Positions 26,187 to 35,429 of a stretch of 64,000 nucleotides of DNA are shown piece by piece. Where the stretch lies: positions 990,620 through 1,054,619 of the forward strand of contig NZ_CADFEJ010000001.1 in the NCBI RefSeq assembly GCF_902833055.1. Direction: 5' to 3'. The notes under the pieces are model-generated. The model was given only the letters and a program-made list of their open reading frames with translations. It searched no databases and was not told the origin of the DNA. Source of the stretch: Burkholderia territorii (GTDB taxonomy: Bacteria; Pseudomonadota; Gammaproteobacteria; Burkholderiales; Burkholderiaceae). Every line of letters begins with the position of its first letter. Position 1 is the stretch's first letter. Made by a program: the position numbers and the translations under genes.

Positions 26187-27764
26187 TCAGCCGGCGTTGC
26201 GAGACAGCTTCAGCGCGAAGTGCAGCGCGAATTGCGCACCGTCCCGGATGGGCACGGAACCGAGGATCTGCTCGATCTTGTCCAGTCGATATTTGAGCGT
26301 CTTCGGGTGAATACCGAGACGATGGGCCGCCAGTTTATGCGACTGCCCCGCATCGAAGAATGTTTCCAGCGTGCGCACGAGTTCGCTTTCCTGCGCCCGG
26401 TCGTGACTTGCGAGCGCGCCGACCATGCTGTCGACCCAGCGTCGCGCGGCCGGCTGCGCTGCGACCTGGCGGAACAACACGTCGAGCGCAACATCGTCGT
26501 ACGCGACCGGGCCGTCGGCCAACGCGGCGGCATCGAGCGTCAATACCGACTGCGCATCGAGCACGCTTCGATACAGATCCTGCGCAGAGTCGACTGGTGC
26601 GCCGCACGCGATCCGCCAGTTGTCGCGGCCGGTATCCGCGAGGCCCGCCCATATCCGGCGAAGCAGCAGATCGATCGCCTGCCGCGCACCGCCGAACGAT
26701 GAACCGCTCGGAATCGATGGTAGCCAGAGCAAGCGTCCGTCCCACTCGAACACGAGCGGCTTCGATTCGATTGCATAGATCGCCCGCCAGATCGCCCGGC
26801 CTCTTGCGTCGAGCGGTGTCGACGTATCGATCGATGGCAGCGCCGGTTCGAACAGAACCGCAACGCTCAGCGACGACAGATCGAGAGACTTCGCCAACGC
26901 CAGCGCGTTCGCCCGCTCAACATCGCCCGCGGCAAGCTGCACGAGCCACTCCCTGAACGGTTCGGCGTAGGCTTCGTCAGCCACACGCTGTTTCGTCAGT
27001 TCCATCGTCAGAAGTGCCGCCGCCTGTTCCATCGTTGCAACTTCCAGCGGGCTGGGCTCCAGGCCGTCCGGCACATTCACGATCAGGTAGCCGTCAACCG
27101 GCGCATCGGGCCTGCGGCCAAGGGCGACCATCCACGCGGCGCTCCGGACGACCGGCCTCGTCGGGACGATGGATGCCGGCAGATTGGCGGCGATGTCGGC
27201 GGCATTCCATTGGTCAGACGATGCATAAAGCACGCCACGATCATCCAGCACGGCGACCGAGCGTCGCAGAACACGCGCGAGCAACGACACGAGTGTATTC
27301 AAACCGCCGCCATTCAACATCTCCTTCAACAGTTGCTGCTGAATCGCACCGGCTTCGCGCGCGACGTAACCGTCCTCGCGTTGAACGGCGCAGACGAGCG
27401 GGGTCAGGATTTCCGCGTAATCCACGCTGAGCGGGAGCTCAAACAGCGGCATCGAGAGTTCGTCCGCCATCCGCAGCACAGCCGGTTGCAACGGATCGAT
27501 CAAGCCGACCTGAACCACGAGTGCCGCACAACCGCCGCGGCTCAATTGCCTGATCAGCGCAACCTGCCGATTCGTATCGCCGTCCGTAAAACTCAATGTC
27601 GTCAGAAACAGATGCCGGCGAATATCCCAGTCCTCTTCATGCTCGGTGACCGTCTCGAGTACATTCACATGATTCACCACATTCGCCAGGCCGCGCTGTC
27701 CGGCGATCAGGCGCGCCTCCTTCATCCCGCCGATGCGAGACGCCTCGTCGACTGTCATTCCCAT
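26187..27764 (-). CDS. PucR-family transcriptional regulator
   Basis: A 525-residue regulator. The N-terminal PucR domain (about 1-125) reads MGMTVDEASRIGGMKEARLI and continues with GLANVVNHVNVLETV. A central GGDEF-like sensor part follows. The C-terminal helix-turn-helix is LVRTLETFFDAGQSHKLAAH with the motif HPKTLKYRLDKIEQILG. PucR proteins control purine, allantoin or amine breakdown in response to pathway intermediates. A GGGGGAA lies before the ATG at 27764. It sits 235 bp upstream of DUF917 in the same direction, so it probably governs the DUF917-HyuA-transporter operon. Confidence 0.9.
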   Translation of the reverse strand: MGMTVDEASRIGGMKEARLIAGQRGLANVVNHVNVLETVTEHEEDWDIRRHLFLTTLSFTDGDTNRQVALIRQLSRGGCAALVVQVGLIDPLQPAVLRMADELSMPLFELPLSVDYAEILTPLVCAVQREDGYVAREAGAIQQQLLKEMLNGGGLNTLVSLLARVLRRSVAVLDDRGVLYASSDQWNAADIAANLPASIVPTRPVVRSAAWMVALGRRPDAPVDGYLIVNVPDGLEPSPLEVATMEQAAALLTMELTKQRVADEAYAEPFREWLVQLAAGDVERANALALAKSLDLSSLSVAVLFEPALPSIDTSTPLDARGRAIWRAIYAIESKPLVFEWDGRLLWLPSIPSGSSFGGARQAIDLLLRRIWAGLADTGRDNWRIACGAPVDSAQDLYRSVLDAQSVLTLDAAALADGPVAYDDVALDVLFRQVAAQPAARRWVDSMVGALASHDRAQESELVRTLETFFDAGQSHKLAAHRLGIHPKTLKYRLDKIEQILGSVPIRDGAQFALHFALKLSRNAG

Positions 27765-28143
27765 ATCGTTCCCCCATCTGTTCCGGTTCGGATTGCTGCG
27801 GCTTCTGGAGAACCGGTGCTCCGCCGCGAAGTGCCGGCATGATACCGAGCCAATAGGCGTTTGAGGACTCTCCGGGCGTTGGGTACCGGAATCTGGAACC
27901 AGAGTGGCTCAGGGCAGGCGGGCGCAAGCGAGCTTGATGCCCGAGGCCACCGACATGCGGATGGTCGATTGCGCGGACGAGTGACTGTGCAACAAGACGA
28001 CTGGGGGATGCGCCGGCGGGGGCATTTCCGGGACCCGGTTCCGAATTCGCGGATTGCAGTCAAATGAACAGCAGGCCGTTACATGCAATTCCGAGCGATA
28101 CGCCCTGAATCCGCGATGTCCCGAAGATGCAACTGCGCGGGCC
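27765..28143. other. Intergenic region upstream of the PucR gene
   Basis: 379 bp with no convincing gene. It lies upstream of PucR and downstream of the response-regulator gene, both read leftward, so it should carry the PucR promoter. I see no strong inverted repeat or T-run terminator. Confidence 0.45.
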
Positions 28144-28785
28144 TCACAGGAGACCGGCCTTTCTCGCAGCAGCCGCTGCCTGCGTGCGGTTAAGCACGTT
28201 CAGTGCCCTGAATATGGCCGTAACGTGAGCCTTGACGGTCTTCTCGGATAGATCCAGCTTGTCCGCGATGACCTTGTTGGGGACGCCATCGGCGAGATAC
28301 CGGAGTACTTCTATCTGTCGCTGTGTGAGCAGGCCACTGGCGGGGGACGGCGCCAAATTCCGCGAGTCGTCGGCACTCGGCGAAAGCAGTTCATCGAGCA
28401 CGAGCGGCGGCACGTAGCGCTCGCCATTCAACACCATCTTGATCGCAGACAGCACCGTATGCGGGCCGGCCGATTTCGGAACATAGCCAAGTGCCCCGCG
28501 CGCGAAAGCGGCGCGCACATCGCCCGGGTCTTCAGACGTCGACAGAACAATAATCTGCACTTCCGGACGAATACCTGCAATCGTAGAGATCGCTTCCAGG
28601 CCATTCATCCCGGGCATCCTCAGGTCAAGCACGACAGCGTCTACCTCGCTATCCTGACCGAGAATTTGCATGGCTTCGTCCGCATTGCCGACCTGAGCGA
28701 CAGTCAGGTCTTCATCGTTCTGGCACAGCAGGGCCGCTACACCGTCCCTGAGGACAGGATGATCGTCGACGATGAGTATCTTCAT
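28144..28785 (-). CDS. LuxR/NarL-type response regulator
   Basis: A 213-residue two-component regulator. The receiver (1-120) has the acidic pair at D7-D8, phosphoacceptor D54 (VVLDLRMPGMNG), a switch Thr/Ser in VLSTSED and the Lys in YVPKSAG. The C-terminal LuxR-type helix-turn-helix reads LTQRQIEVLRYLADGVPNKV and then KLDLSEKTVKAHVTAIF. It is divergent from flhDC across 386 bp, and a hybrid histidine kinase lies just beyond flhDC, so the three units probably form one signalling module. A 16-bp palindrome lies 34 bp upstream of the start. Confidence 0.92.
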   Translation of the reverse strand: MKILIVDDHPVLRDGVAALLCQNDEDLTVAQVGNADEAMQILGQDSEVDAVVLDLRMPGMNGLEAISTIAGIRPEVQIIVLSTSEDPGDVRAAFARGALGYVPKSAGPHTVLSAIKMVLNGERYVPPLVLDELLSPSADDSRNLAPSPASGLLTQRQIEVLRYLADGVPNKVIADKLDLSEKTVKAHVTAIFRALNVLNRTQAAAAARKAGLL

Positions 28786-29171
28786 TGCAATCGATCAGAC
28801 GAATAACCGATAGAAGGAAAGGTCTTAAGACCTTCGCCCCATTCAGACCTTCACTATTAATCTTAGAGGCTAAAGTCGTAATGCCTCAGTCTTATTTCAA
28901 CTTCTTTCTTCGTTAGCCCAACGTCGCGTTTACATTTTCATGGAAATTGACAAAACTGAATCTCGTCAGTGCCTAATGCGAGTCGACTTGTGCCCAAACC
29001 GGGGAATATCGATAGCCCATGCCATTTCGCAAATGCAACATCAGGCGCCGAACATGCCGCGCGGTGCGGAAACCGATCCGGCTACTTGTCACCTATGGAC
29101 TCCACGACGACGGCCTCAGGTTTACCGGCCGAACGCCATTGCCTCGATATTCAATTCAATAGGAGCGAATC
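28786..29171. other. AT-richer divergent promoter region of the response regulator and flhDC
   Basis: 386 bp separating the response-regulator gene from flhD, clearly lower in GC than its flanks. It contains the palindrome described separately and no convincing gene. Lower GC may reflect regulatory function or transfer. Confidence 0.55.
28819..28851. promoter_or_regulatory. 16-bp perfect palindrome plus an extra half-site, candidate response-regulator operator
   Basis: AAGGTCTTAAGACCTT at 28819-28834 is a perfect palindrome. The half-site AGACCTT recurs at 28845-28851. The position, 34-66 bp upstream of the response-regulator start, fits an autoregulatory site. Binding is inferred. Confidence 0.45.
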
Positions 29172-29495
29172 GTGACCATTATCGACGCCGGCGACGCAGT
29201 ATGCGAATTGAATATGTCGTATCTGTGGCTTGCGCAGCGCCTGCTGCAGGAAGATCGTGCGACAGGCATGTTTCGCCTCGGTGTGACGGCTGATATGGCC
29301 GCCGCGCTGGGCTCGCTATCAATGAAGCATATGATCGACCTTGCGTCGTCAGGACAGTTGGTTTGTGTGCCGCGCCCGGAGACGCACGATGTGGTGCGGG
29401 CACTGACGCGGCCCGCTCCTCCCGTCGACATCGGGCGCCTGCATGTCGCCATGACGCTGGCAAGCAGTTGGCCGGACGCCGAGGACGCTGCATGA
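29172..29495 (+). CDS. flhD: FlhD-like flagellar master regulator subunit
   Basis: A 107-residue protein. [20 protein letters not shown] and then [20 protein letters not shown] match FlhD, whose dimer binds DNA together with FlhC. A GGAGCG ribosome binding site precedes the ATG at 29172. The stop overlaps the flhC start (ATGA). No flagellar structural genes are near, so this is likely a second flhDC pair rather than the one in a main flagellar cluster. FlhDC activates class 2 flagellar promoters; an accessory pair could rewire that or control other genes. Confidence 0.88.
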   Translation: MTIIDAGDAVCELNMSYLWLAQRLLQEDRATGMFRLGVTADMAAALGSLSMKHMIDLASSGQLVCVPRPETHDVVRALTRPAPPVDIGRLHVAMTLASSWPDAEDAA

Positions 29496-30103
29496 GTCGC
29501 AAGGTCGAGCTGCCGAAATTGGCCGATGACGCGAAGTTGGTGATGGACGCGGTCGTACTGATCCGGCTGGGCGCGCGCCTCCCGATGCTTCAGACGGAGA
29601 TTGCGCTTACGCATAATCGGCTTGCTCGCCTGTATCGTGAAGTAACGGGTAACTTCGCGACGAAGGGAATGCTGCCGTTTTCCACCGACTGGTACATGAC
29701 CTGGATGGCGAATCTCCACTCGTCTCTCTTCTTCGGGATTTACCGGTTTCTCCTGAAGGAAGCGGGTTGCCGCCGACTCGATGCACTCGTCAAGGCGTAC
29801 CGCGAGTACACGACTTGCTGCGAGATGATCCGATCCGGGCCAGTGCTTTCAGTGACGCGTGCATGGATGCTGGTGCGCTTTGTCGACGGCGGCGTATTGG
29901 ATACCGTTCGGCGTGTCGAATGCGGCGCCCGATTCATCGCGTATTGCCACGGCGTTCGCCATCGTCCGCGCTGTATTGGATGCCATCTGCCGGCGCGTGC
30001 GGGCAAACGCGCTGGTGACGTGTGCCGGCGAACTGATGGAGACGGGCAAGATCGGTCAACCCGGCCTGCACGCGAACGCGGGCGTCGCTCAGCGAGCGAT
30101 TAA
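29492..30103 (+). CDS. flhC: FlhC-like flagellar master regulator subunit, with altered zinc-site
   Basis: A 203-residue protein starting [20 protein letters not shown]. FlhC landmarks are [37 protein letters not shown] and [15 protein letters not shown]. FlhC normally binds zinc with two Cys pairs near the C-terminus. Here the second pair is present (CIGC) but in the first pair only one Cys is in place (RRVECG); the position three residues earlier is Arg. Another Cys in IAYCHG might compensate. The C-terminal 40 residues are Arg-rich and unlike known FlhC. The gene converges with the histidine kinase, 11 bp apart. Confidence 0.85.
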   Translation: MSRKVELPKLADDAKLVMDAVVLIRLGARLPMLQTEIALTHNRLARLYREVTGNFATKGMLPFSTDWYMTWMANLHSSLFFGIYRFLLKEAGCRRLDALVKAYREYTTCCEMIRSGPVLSVTRAWMLVRFVDGGVLDTVRRVECGARFIAYCHGVRHRPRCIGCHLPARAGKRAGDVCRRTDGDGQDRSTRPARERGRRSASD

Positions 30104-30114
30104 GGTGTGTTTCG

Positions 30115-31926
30115 CTAGCATTCGTCGCTCCCGGGCTCCGCGCGCACGCCGGCCGCGATGAGATTGCCGATCGCGGCACGCAACTTGCCGTTCGGGATCG
30201 GTTTGTGCAATAGCAGGCAACCACTGGCATGCGCCTCGGCAAGCCGCTCGGCCCCCGTGTCACCACTGATCAGCATTGCGGGAATTTCCGCGTTGTATTC
30301 GGTGCGCAGTCTTTCGATGACTTTCAGGCCGTTGGTGCCACGGAGGCGGAAGTCGCAAACGATCAGGTCCGGGCGCTTGGAACAGGCAGATAGTTGCTCG
30401 ACTGCGTCTTCATCGGATTCCGCGGCAATCGTCTCGTAACCCCACATGCCGAGCAGTCTTGACATCCCCTCGCGAATCGCGGGCTCGTCATCCACGATAA
30501 CGACGAAGCCGTCAGCCTGAGTGAAATCGCGGGAAATTGCGGGGGACGTACTCGGTTGCCGGGGTGTCTCGTTCGAGCGATCCAGCCACAATTCGAAGCA
30601 GGACCCTCGACCGGGCTCCGAGCGGACGGCAAGACCACACTCCATCAGATCGACCATGCGACGAACTATTGCCAGACCCAATCCGAGGCCTTTACCGCGA
30701 TCACGCTCGGGATTGTCGATCTGGTAATACTCCTGAAATATCAGGTCAAGCTGATCGTGTGGAATACCCCGACCGGTGTCCCATACTTGTATCGCGATGC
30801 GTGCTCCTCGACGGCGACAGCCAACGACTACCCTGCCCGAATCCGTGTAGCGTATTGCGTTCGACACGAGATTGCGCACGACACGTTCGAGTAGCACCGG
30901 GTCGGTATCGACGATCGCTCGGCATGGCACGCGCGATAGCCGGAGATTTTTTTCCGATGCGTCCAGTGCATGGTCGTTGCATACGTGCGCAAGCAACGGA
31001 TCGAGCCGGAACGGCCGCCTGTGCACCTCGATTACTCCAGCATCGAGTCGTGAGACATCGAGCAGAGCACCGAAAAGCATGTTCAGTGTATCTGTCGACT
31101 GCTCGATCCGAAGGAGAATTCGCTCCTTTTCGGACGCGGTCGTCGCACCGCGCAGCGCGCCGACCAGCAGACTCAGCGCGTGGGACGGTTGACGCAGATC
31201 GTGACTCGCCGCTGCAAGAAAGCGCGATTTGGCCAGATTCGCTTCTTCAGCGATGTGCTTCTGGCGCAGCAAATCGTTCGCAAGCTGCTTCGCGGTTTCG
31301 TTGCGCGCACGCAAATCGGTCGCAAGCTGCTCGGCCTGGAAGCGCAAGCGGATGTTTTGGGTCGCACTTCGGTTGGCAAGCAATCCGAGGTAGGCGATGA
31401 CACAGATGAACAGGAACATCATCGGAGTGGTCGCCTGCTGGACCTGATTGACCGAAAACGCAGCGACAAGGACATACGGAACGGTGGCCGGCAACAGGAA
31501 TGCAAGAAACGCGGGAAAATAGGTGCCAAAGACCGGCACCGCGCCAGCGACGACGCCGAGTGTGGCGGTCACGGCAAGACTCTCGACCTCGAAACCGCCT
31601 CCGCTCGCGAGCTTGATCGACGACCAGCCCCAGCCAATGCCAGCCGCGGCACTACATGCAGTGAAGGCCATCGCCCATCGTGATCGAAGACGTGCCTTCA
31701 TCGTCGAGCGGAAATAACGCCAGGCCAAAATCGCATGGACGACGGAACAGCCAACGATGTACGCAACCCACGCGGGGCCGGCAAACGGGTCGAGGTGTCC
31801 CAGTCGACTCAGCGAAATCGCGAGCGTGGCGGCAAGGAGCGTTCCGCCGGACACACTCAACGTCACAGTGCTATAGACGATCCTCACTTGCTCCGCAGCG
31901 ATCTGATTCTGTGGATGCGTCTCCAT
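30115..31926 (-). CDS. Hybrid sensor histidine kinase with C-terminal receiver
   Basis: A 603-residue membrane kinase. I prefer the ATG at 31926 (METHPQNQIAAEQ), which has a GGAG eight bases upstream; an ATG at 31974 adds 16 residues. About six membrane segments occupy residues 20-180. A coiled linker leads to the HisKA box with His242 (AAASHDLRQPSHALSLL). The ATPase domain has VRNLVSNAIRYT and DTGRGIP, then GKGLGLGLAIVRRMV. A receiver domain near 480-595 has VIVDDEPAIREGM and the likely phospho-Asp in LIVCDFRLRGTNG. The DLRQP form of the H-box belongs to the class that often pairs with LuxR-type regulators, which fits the gene at 28144. Confidence 0.92.
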   Translation of the reverse strand: METHPQNQIAAEQVRIVYSTVTLSVSGGTLLAATLAISLSRLGHLDPFAGPAWVAYIVGCSVVHAILAWRYFRSTMKARLRSRWAMAFTACSAAAGIGWGWSSIKLASGGGFEVESLAVTATLGVVAGAVPVFGTYFPAFLAFLLPATVPYVLVAAFSVNQVQQATTPMMFLFICVIAYLGLLANRSATQNIRLRFQAEQLATDLRARNETAKQLANDLLRQKHIAEEANLAKSRFLAAASHDLRQPSHALSLLVGALRGATTASEKERILLRIEQSTDTLNMLFGALLDVSRLDAGVIEVHRRPFRLDPLLAHVCNDHALDASEKNLRLSRVPCRAIVDTDPVLLERVVRNLVSNAIRYTDSGRVVVGCRRRGARIAIQVWDTGRGIPHDQLDLIFQEYYQIDNPERDRGKGLGLGLAIVRRMVDLMECGLAVRSEPGRGSCFELWLDRSNETPRQPSTSPAISRDFTQADGFVVIVDDEPAIREGMSRLLGMWGYETIAAESDEDAVEQLSACSKRPDLIVCDFRLRGTNGLKVIERLRTEYNAEIPAMLISGDTGAERLAEAHASGCLLLHKPIPNGKLRAAIGNLIAAGVRAEPGSDEC

Positions 31927-32081
31927 TTGATGCGCTCCGTTCCCTTCATGCCGGATTCCATGCATCGCTTCCACGAACAGCGTCGATCAACACGCCTTGC
32001 CCGACGGCTCGCGCCAGTTCAGCCCTGCGATCAGTATGGTTCGCGCAACCCGACTGATCCCCGGCGCTGCGTTCCAGTACA

Positions 32082-32300
32082 CTAAATCACATCGGCGTAC
32101 AAGAAAAACGCAACGACGATAGCCAGTACTGCGATCCAAGTTATATTGACAACGATCAGGATATTGCGTCGCCGCCACGCCACATTCCCGATCGGATCAA
32201 CACGGCGACATCTGGGACACGGTTCCATCGTTCTCGGGTCCAGCAAGTGGTGACATGCCGGGTTCGGACAGTACCTTGCATCGCTTCGTCTATTGCTCAT
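32082..32300 (-). CDS. Small membrane protein with N-terminal zinc ribbon
   Basis: A 72-residue protein. Residues 11-31 hold a C-x4-C then C-x2-C pattern (CPNPACHHLL and then EPCPRC), typical of a zinc ribbon. Residues 46-68 form one strong membrane span. Such proteins occur as small accessory or sensor proteins; no function is known. It lies 155 bp from the kinase gene, same strand, so it could be in the same transcript. Confidence 0.6.
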   Translation of the reverse strand: MSNRRSDARYCPNPACHHLLDPRTMEPCPRCRRVDPIGNVAWRRRNILIVVNITWIAVLAIVVAFFLYADVI

Positions 32301-32997
32301 ACTTATACTTCCAACTCGGATCCGATTCGCAACCGTATCTTATTCACCTCACATTCTTTCTATTGCTCGAGAACACACTGTCGAGCACGACATTTCATGC
32401 GATCCGAAATTTGTCTGGATATTCGAACGTTCGTATGGACAACGAATGTGAGAGAAGACTCAGTGAACCGGCCTAACATCAGTGTGCATCGAAAAACATG
32501 AATATCCAAAAGCTCCTGCGGTTCGCGGACGACAAGGGCGGGACACTCTCGGTTTCCAGACAGCCTTCAAGGCCGTCGGACACGTCGATGGATAATGAAA
32601 GCCGAACGTGACAATTCATGACAGTCGGCCTGCGATCCGAGAGGTATGCTTGTCCTTGCAATGATCCCCCATCGTTGCATGTCCATGTGGTGTGTGTCCG
32701 TGAACCACCGAACCTTCCCCCGGGTTCGGTGGTTCTTTTTTTGCCGCGTCGACTATCCGCGGCCGGGCAAGCGGTCGCTCGGGTTCACTATGGCCTTGCA
32801 CGCACGAGGGCCGGACCGTTGACTCGTGCAATGGAAAGACTGCGCGCTGGAAATCGATGGACCATATTTCAATAGCCAACTTGAATGGCACGTTTGCATT
32901 TTTCCGAAGTCAACATCACGTGGCAGTCACCATCCAGTTCTACCGGCTCAGCGGCCTCTTGCGCCGCCAAGTCGAGACCTTCAGGAGGGATAGGACA
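32301..32997. other. Long intergenic region containing an orphan terminator
   Basis: About 700 bp between the zinc-ribbon gene (minus) and the hydrolase (plus), AT-richer than its surroundings at 32310-32470. No convincing gene. A strong plus-strand terminator at 32702-32742 implies a transcript that begins somewhere in 32300-32700, an sRNA or the leader of the hydrolase mRNA. Confidence 0.5.
32702..32742 (+). terminator. Strong rho-independent terminator without an upstream gene
   Basis: GAACCACCGAACC pairs perfectly with GGTTCGGTGGTTC (13 bp) around an 8-base loop and is followed by seven T residues. It points to the right. No plus-strand gene ends upstream of it. Confidence 0.9.
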
Positions 32998-33915
32998 GTG
33001 CGGAAAGAACTTCGGAGTCCATGGCAGAAGCGAATCGGAACGGCTCTGGCAGCCATGCTCGCCGTCTGTGTCGCACCTTGCGCTTCGGCGGCCATCGATC
33101 GGCAGGACGTTCGGCCAACAGCCACCGACAGTACAATTACCGCCGGTATCCAGCCGCATATCGTCTATTCGCAGCGTGGAAACGCACCGGGGCCGCTTCT
33201 GGTCTTTATTCCCGGAACCGGCGGGAAGACGCCTAAAACGGCGGAGACCGAACAGGCATTCATCGGGGCAGCGCTCGCCCACGGCTATCGGGTGATCATT
33301 CTGTCGTACATCGATACACCAGCGATCGCGCAGGTCTGCACCAAGCGCGTTCTGGCAGATGACCCGTCCTGCGCGGAGCACGTACGCCAGAAGCGCGCAT
33401 TCGGTGACGACACGACGTCGCGAATCGACGATGCGCCGCAAGATGCCATCGTTCATCGCTTGACTGCCCTGATTCGATATCTTGCCGCGCGCAATGCTGG
33501 CGAACACTGGGAGCAGTATCTCGCGGGCGAACGGTTGAACTGGCGCGCGATCGTGCTGTCCGGGCAATCGCAAGGCGGGGGAATGGCGGCCTACATCGCG
33601 AAACGTATCCCGATCCGCGGGGTGATCGATTTCTCGGGCGGTTGGGACATGCGCTCCGACAACGATATTGCGTCGTGGTATTCCGCGCCGAGTGCAACGC
33701 CGCCGGACCGCTGGTACGGAACCTACCATGCTGACGAAAGGTTCGCGTCGGCGATTGCGGCGTCATATCGAGCGATGGGTATACCGGTATCGCATCAATT
33801 CTCGCTGAGCGAACCCGTTCGTCGTCCTGATGGAAAAAACCCGGGGCACGGCGAGGGAGCAAGCAATCCGGTATACCTCGGGATCTGGGAAACGATGCTG
33901 ACCGGGCTCGAGTGA
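32998..33915 (+). CDS. Exported alpha/beta-hydrolase-fold protein
   Basis: A 305-residue protein. I chose GTG 32998, which has GGAGG nine bases upstream and begins with a classical signal peptide (RIGTALAAMLAVCVAPCASA); in-frame codons upstream give no signal. The alpha/beta-hydrolase landmarks are LLVFIPGTGGK (oxyanion region) and the nucleophile elbow SGQSQGGGMAAY with Ser in G-x-S-x-G form. A late His in NPGHGEGASNPVY could complete the triad. Substrate is unknown; an esterase or lipase-like role in the periplasm is possible. Confidence 0.82.
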   Translation: MRKELRSPWQKRIGTALAAMLAVCVAPCASAAIDRQDVRPTATDSTITAGIQPHIVYSQRGNAPGPLLVFIPGTGGKTPKTAETEQAFIGAALAHGYRVIILSYIDTPAIAQVCTKRVLADDPSCAEHVRQKRAFGDDTTSRIDDAPQDAIVHRLTALIRYLAARNAGEHWEQYLAGERLNWRAIVLSGQSQGGGMAAYIAKRIPIRGVIDFSGGWDMRSDNDIASWYSAPSATPPDRWYGTYHADERFASAIAASYRAMGIPVSHQFSLSEPVRRPDGKNPGHGEGASNPVYLGIWETMLTGLE

Positions 33916-34004
33916 CGCTAGCGACGCGGGCGACATCGCAGCATCCGCGCTCGGGCTTCCAAAGCTTACCGGCCATCGTGTCCGGCGAATAGAGTGGGCG
34001 CCAG

Positions 34005-34277
34005 TCACTTATCGCAGCCAGCCACCGGCACCGGTCGATCGTGTCCGATTCGCATGCAACGGATGCCGTGTGATTCGATATGTTGCTCGATCCACCAGCC
34101 AGGAAACAACGCTCCCGCCAGCGAATGCGGCATCACGAATCGAACCGTCCGATCCGCCGCCGACATCGAATCGCGCGCTTGCGGGCGGCTGCCGTACAAC
34201 TCGTCGATGACGCGCTCCGCCACATCCGGTAACTGCTCACCGGTCTCGCGCCCGGACTGAAACGTCAAGGCCGGCAA
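34005..34277 (-). CDS. Possible small hypothetical protein
   Basis: A 90-residue frame starting MPALTFQSGRETGEQLPDVA. Composition is mixed and protein-like (VAERVIDELYGSRPQARDSM, VRFVMPHSLAGALFPGWWIE), with no signal or membrane segment. I recognise no family, and frames on the other strand overlap it. It lies in a 620-bp gap between the hydrolase and the LysR gene, the rest of which looks non-coding. Confidence 0.3.
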   Translation of the reverse strand: MPALTFQSGRETGEQLPDVAERVIDELYGSRPQARDSMSAADRTVRFVMPHSLAGALFPGWWIEQHIESHGIRCMRIGHDRPVPVAGCDK

Positions 34278-34538
34278 CGGACGCGGCTATCGCACCGGGA
34301 TAAACGATTCACGTTCCGTTATCCATCTCGTCTAGTGACTCTCCAAGTCGAATGATCGATTCTCGCTGCTGGGCGCCACATGCGATGCAGGCCGGCGCAA
34401 TGACACCCATCACGAAACAGAGAGACGCTCGAACAATGGAACAACCGAAGAACGGACCGGGAAATCGACCTCAGACCACGCCCCCGCGATCCCGATCGGA
34501 CAATTGCCGGCGCGGCGTCCATAACATCGGCAGACCAG

Positions 34539-35429
34539 TCAATCGGGGTCGCGCAACCGGTCGTCAATGAATGGGCGAATGATCTTGGACGCCATGGGCA
34601 ATGTGCGCCCCTTCAGCGAGACCCACGAAAAATGCGCGTCGATATTCAACGCCGGCTGAGTGGGAATTTCCGCCAGCCCCGGTGCCGCATGACGCACGCC
34701 AATGACGATGGTATCGCTCAAACGCGCCAATTCGAGCAGATTGCCCAGCTCCCCGCATTGCAGATTGAACAACCGGTCCGGGTGGCCATCCGGACCGAAT
34801 CGTTCCATCAACGCACGCCGCGTCGCTTCGGGCACGATCGTGCTGGCGATCTGGTAGCGCTTGAGGTCGGTCAAGGTCGCGGGCAGATTGCCTTTCAGGA
34901 TCGGATGCCCCGGACGACACATGATCGCCCCTCTCATGATGCCGATGGGCTCGACGGTGAGATCGTGATCCGCGGGAATCGCTCGCGAATCCGCGATCAG
35001 AATGTCGAGCGAACGTTCGCGCAAAGCCTTCAGCAGTTGCTCCGGTTCCGTTCGCATGATCTGCAGCTTCAAATTCGGCTGATGTTTCGCAACGTATAGC
35101 AGCAGTGGCGTCATGAGGATAGCGCCCGGCCCGGGCCCCATGCCGATCGACAGACGCCCCAGCGACCCCTCGATCATCTGGGCCGCGGAGTCGGTCAACG
35201 CATCCGCATTGGCGCAAATCACGCGCGCCTGCTCGAGGACGAGTTGCCCGAGCGGCGTCACCTCGACCCGATGACCGATGCGATCGAACAACGCACCGCC
35301 CAGCTCCTCTTCGAGTGCGCGAATGCTGCGGCTCAGCGCGGGCTGGGTCAAAAAAGCGGCATCGGCGGCACGGCTGAACGAACTCAGTTCAGCGAGCAGG
35401 ATCACGTGCCTCAATTGGGTGAGCGTCAT
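34539..35429 (-). CDS. LysR-family transcriptional regulator
   Basis: A 296-residue regulator. The ATG at 35429 starts MTLTQLRHVILLAELSSFSR; an in-frame extension to 35477 adds no similarity. The helix-turn-helix is SRAADAAFLTQPALSRSIRALEEE. The effector domain has LLLYVAKHQPNLKLQIMRTE and ILIADSRAIPADHDLTVEPI. No operon is attached: the next gene to the right, past 341 bp, is a recombinase, and beyond it an MFS transporter that could be a target. Confidence 0.9.
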   Translation of the reverse strand: MTLTQLRHVILLAELSSFSRAADAAFLTQPALSRSIRALEEELGGALFDRIGHRVEVTPLGQLVLEQARVICANADALTDSAAQMIEGSLGRLSIGMGPGPGAILMTPLLLYVAKHQPNLKLQIMRTEPEQLLKALRERSLDILIADSRAIPADHDLTVEPIGIMRGAIMCRPGHPILKGNLPATLTDLKRYQIASTIVPEATRRALMERFGPDGHPDRLFNLQCGELGNLLELARLSDTIVIGVRHAAPGLAEIPTQPALNIDAHFSWVSLKGRTLPMASKIIRPFIDDRLRDPD

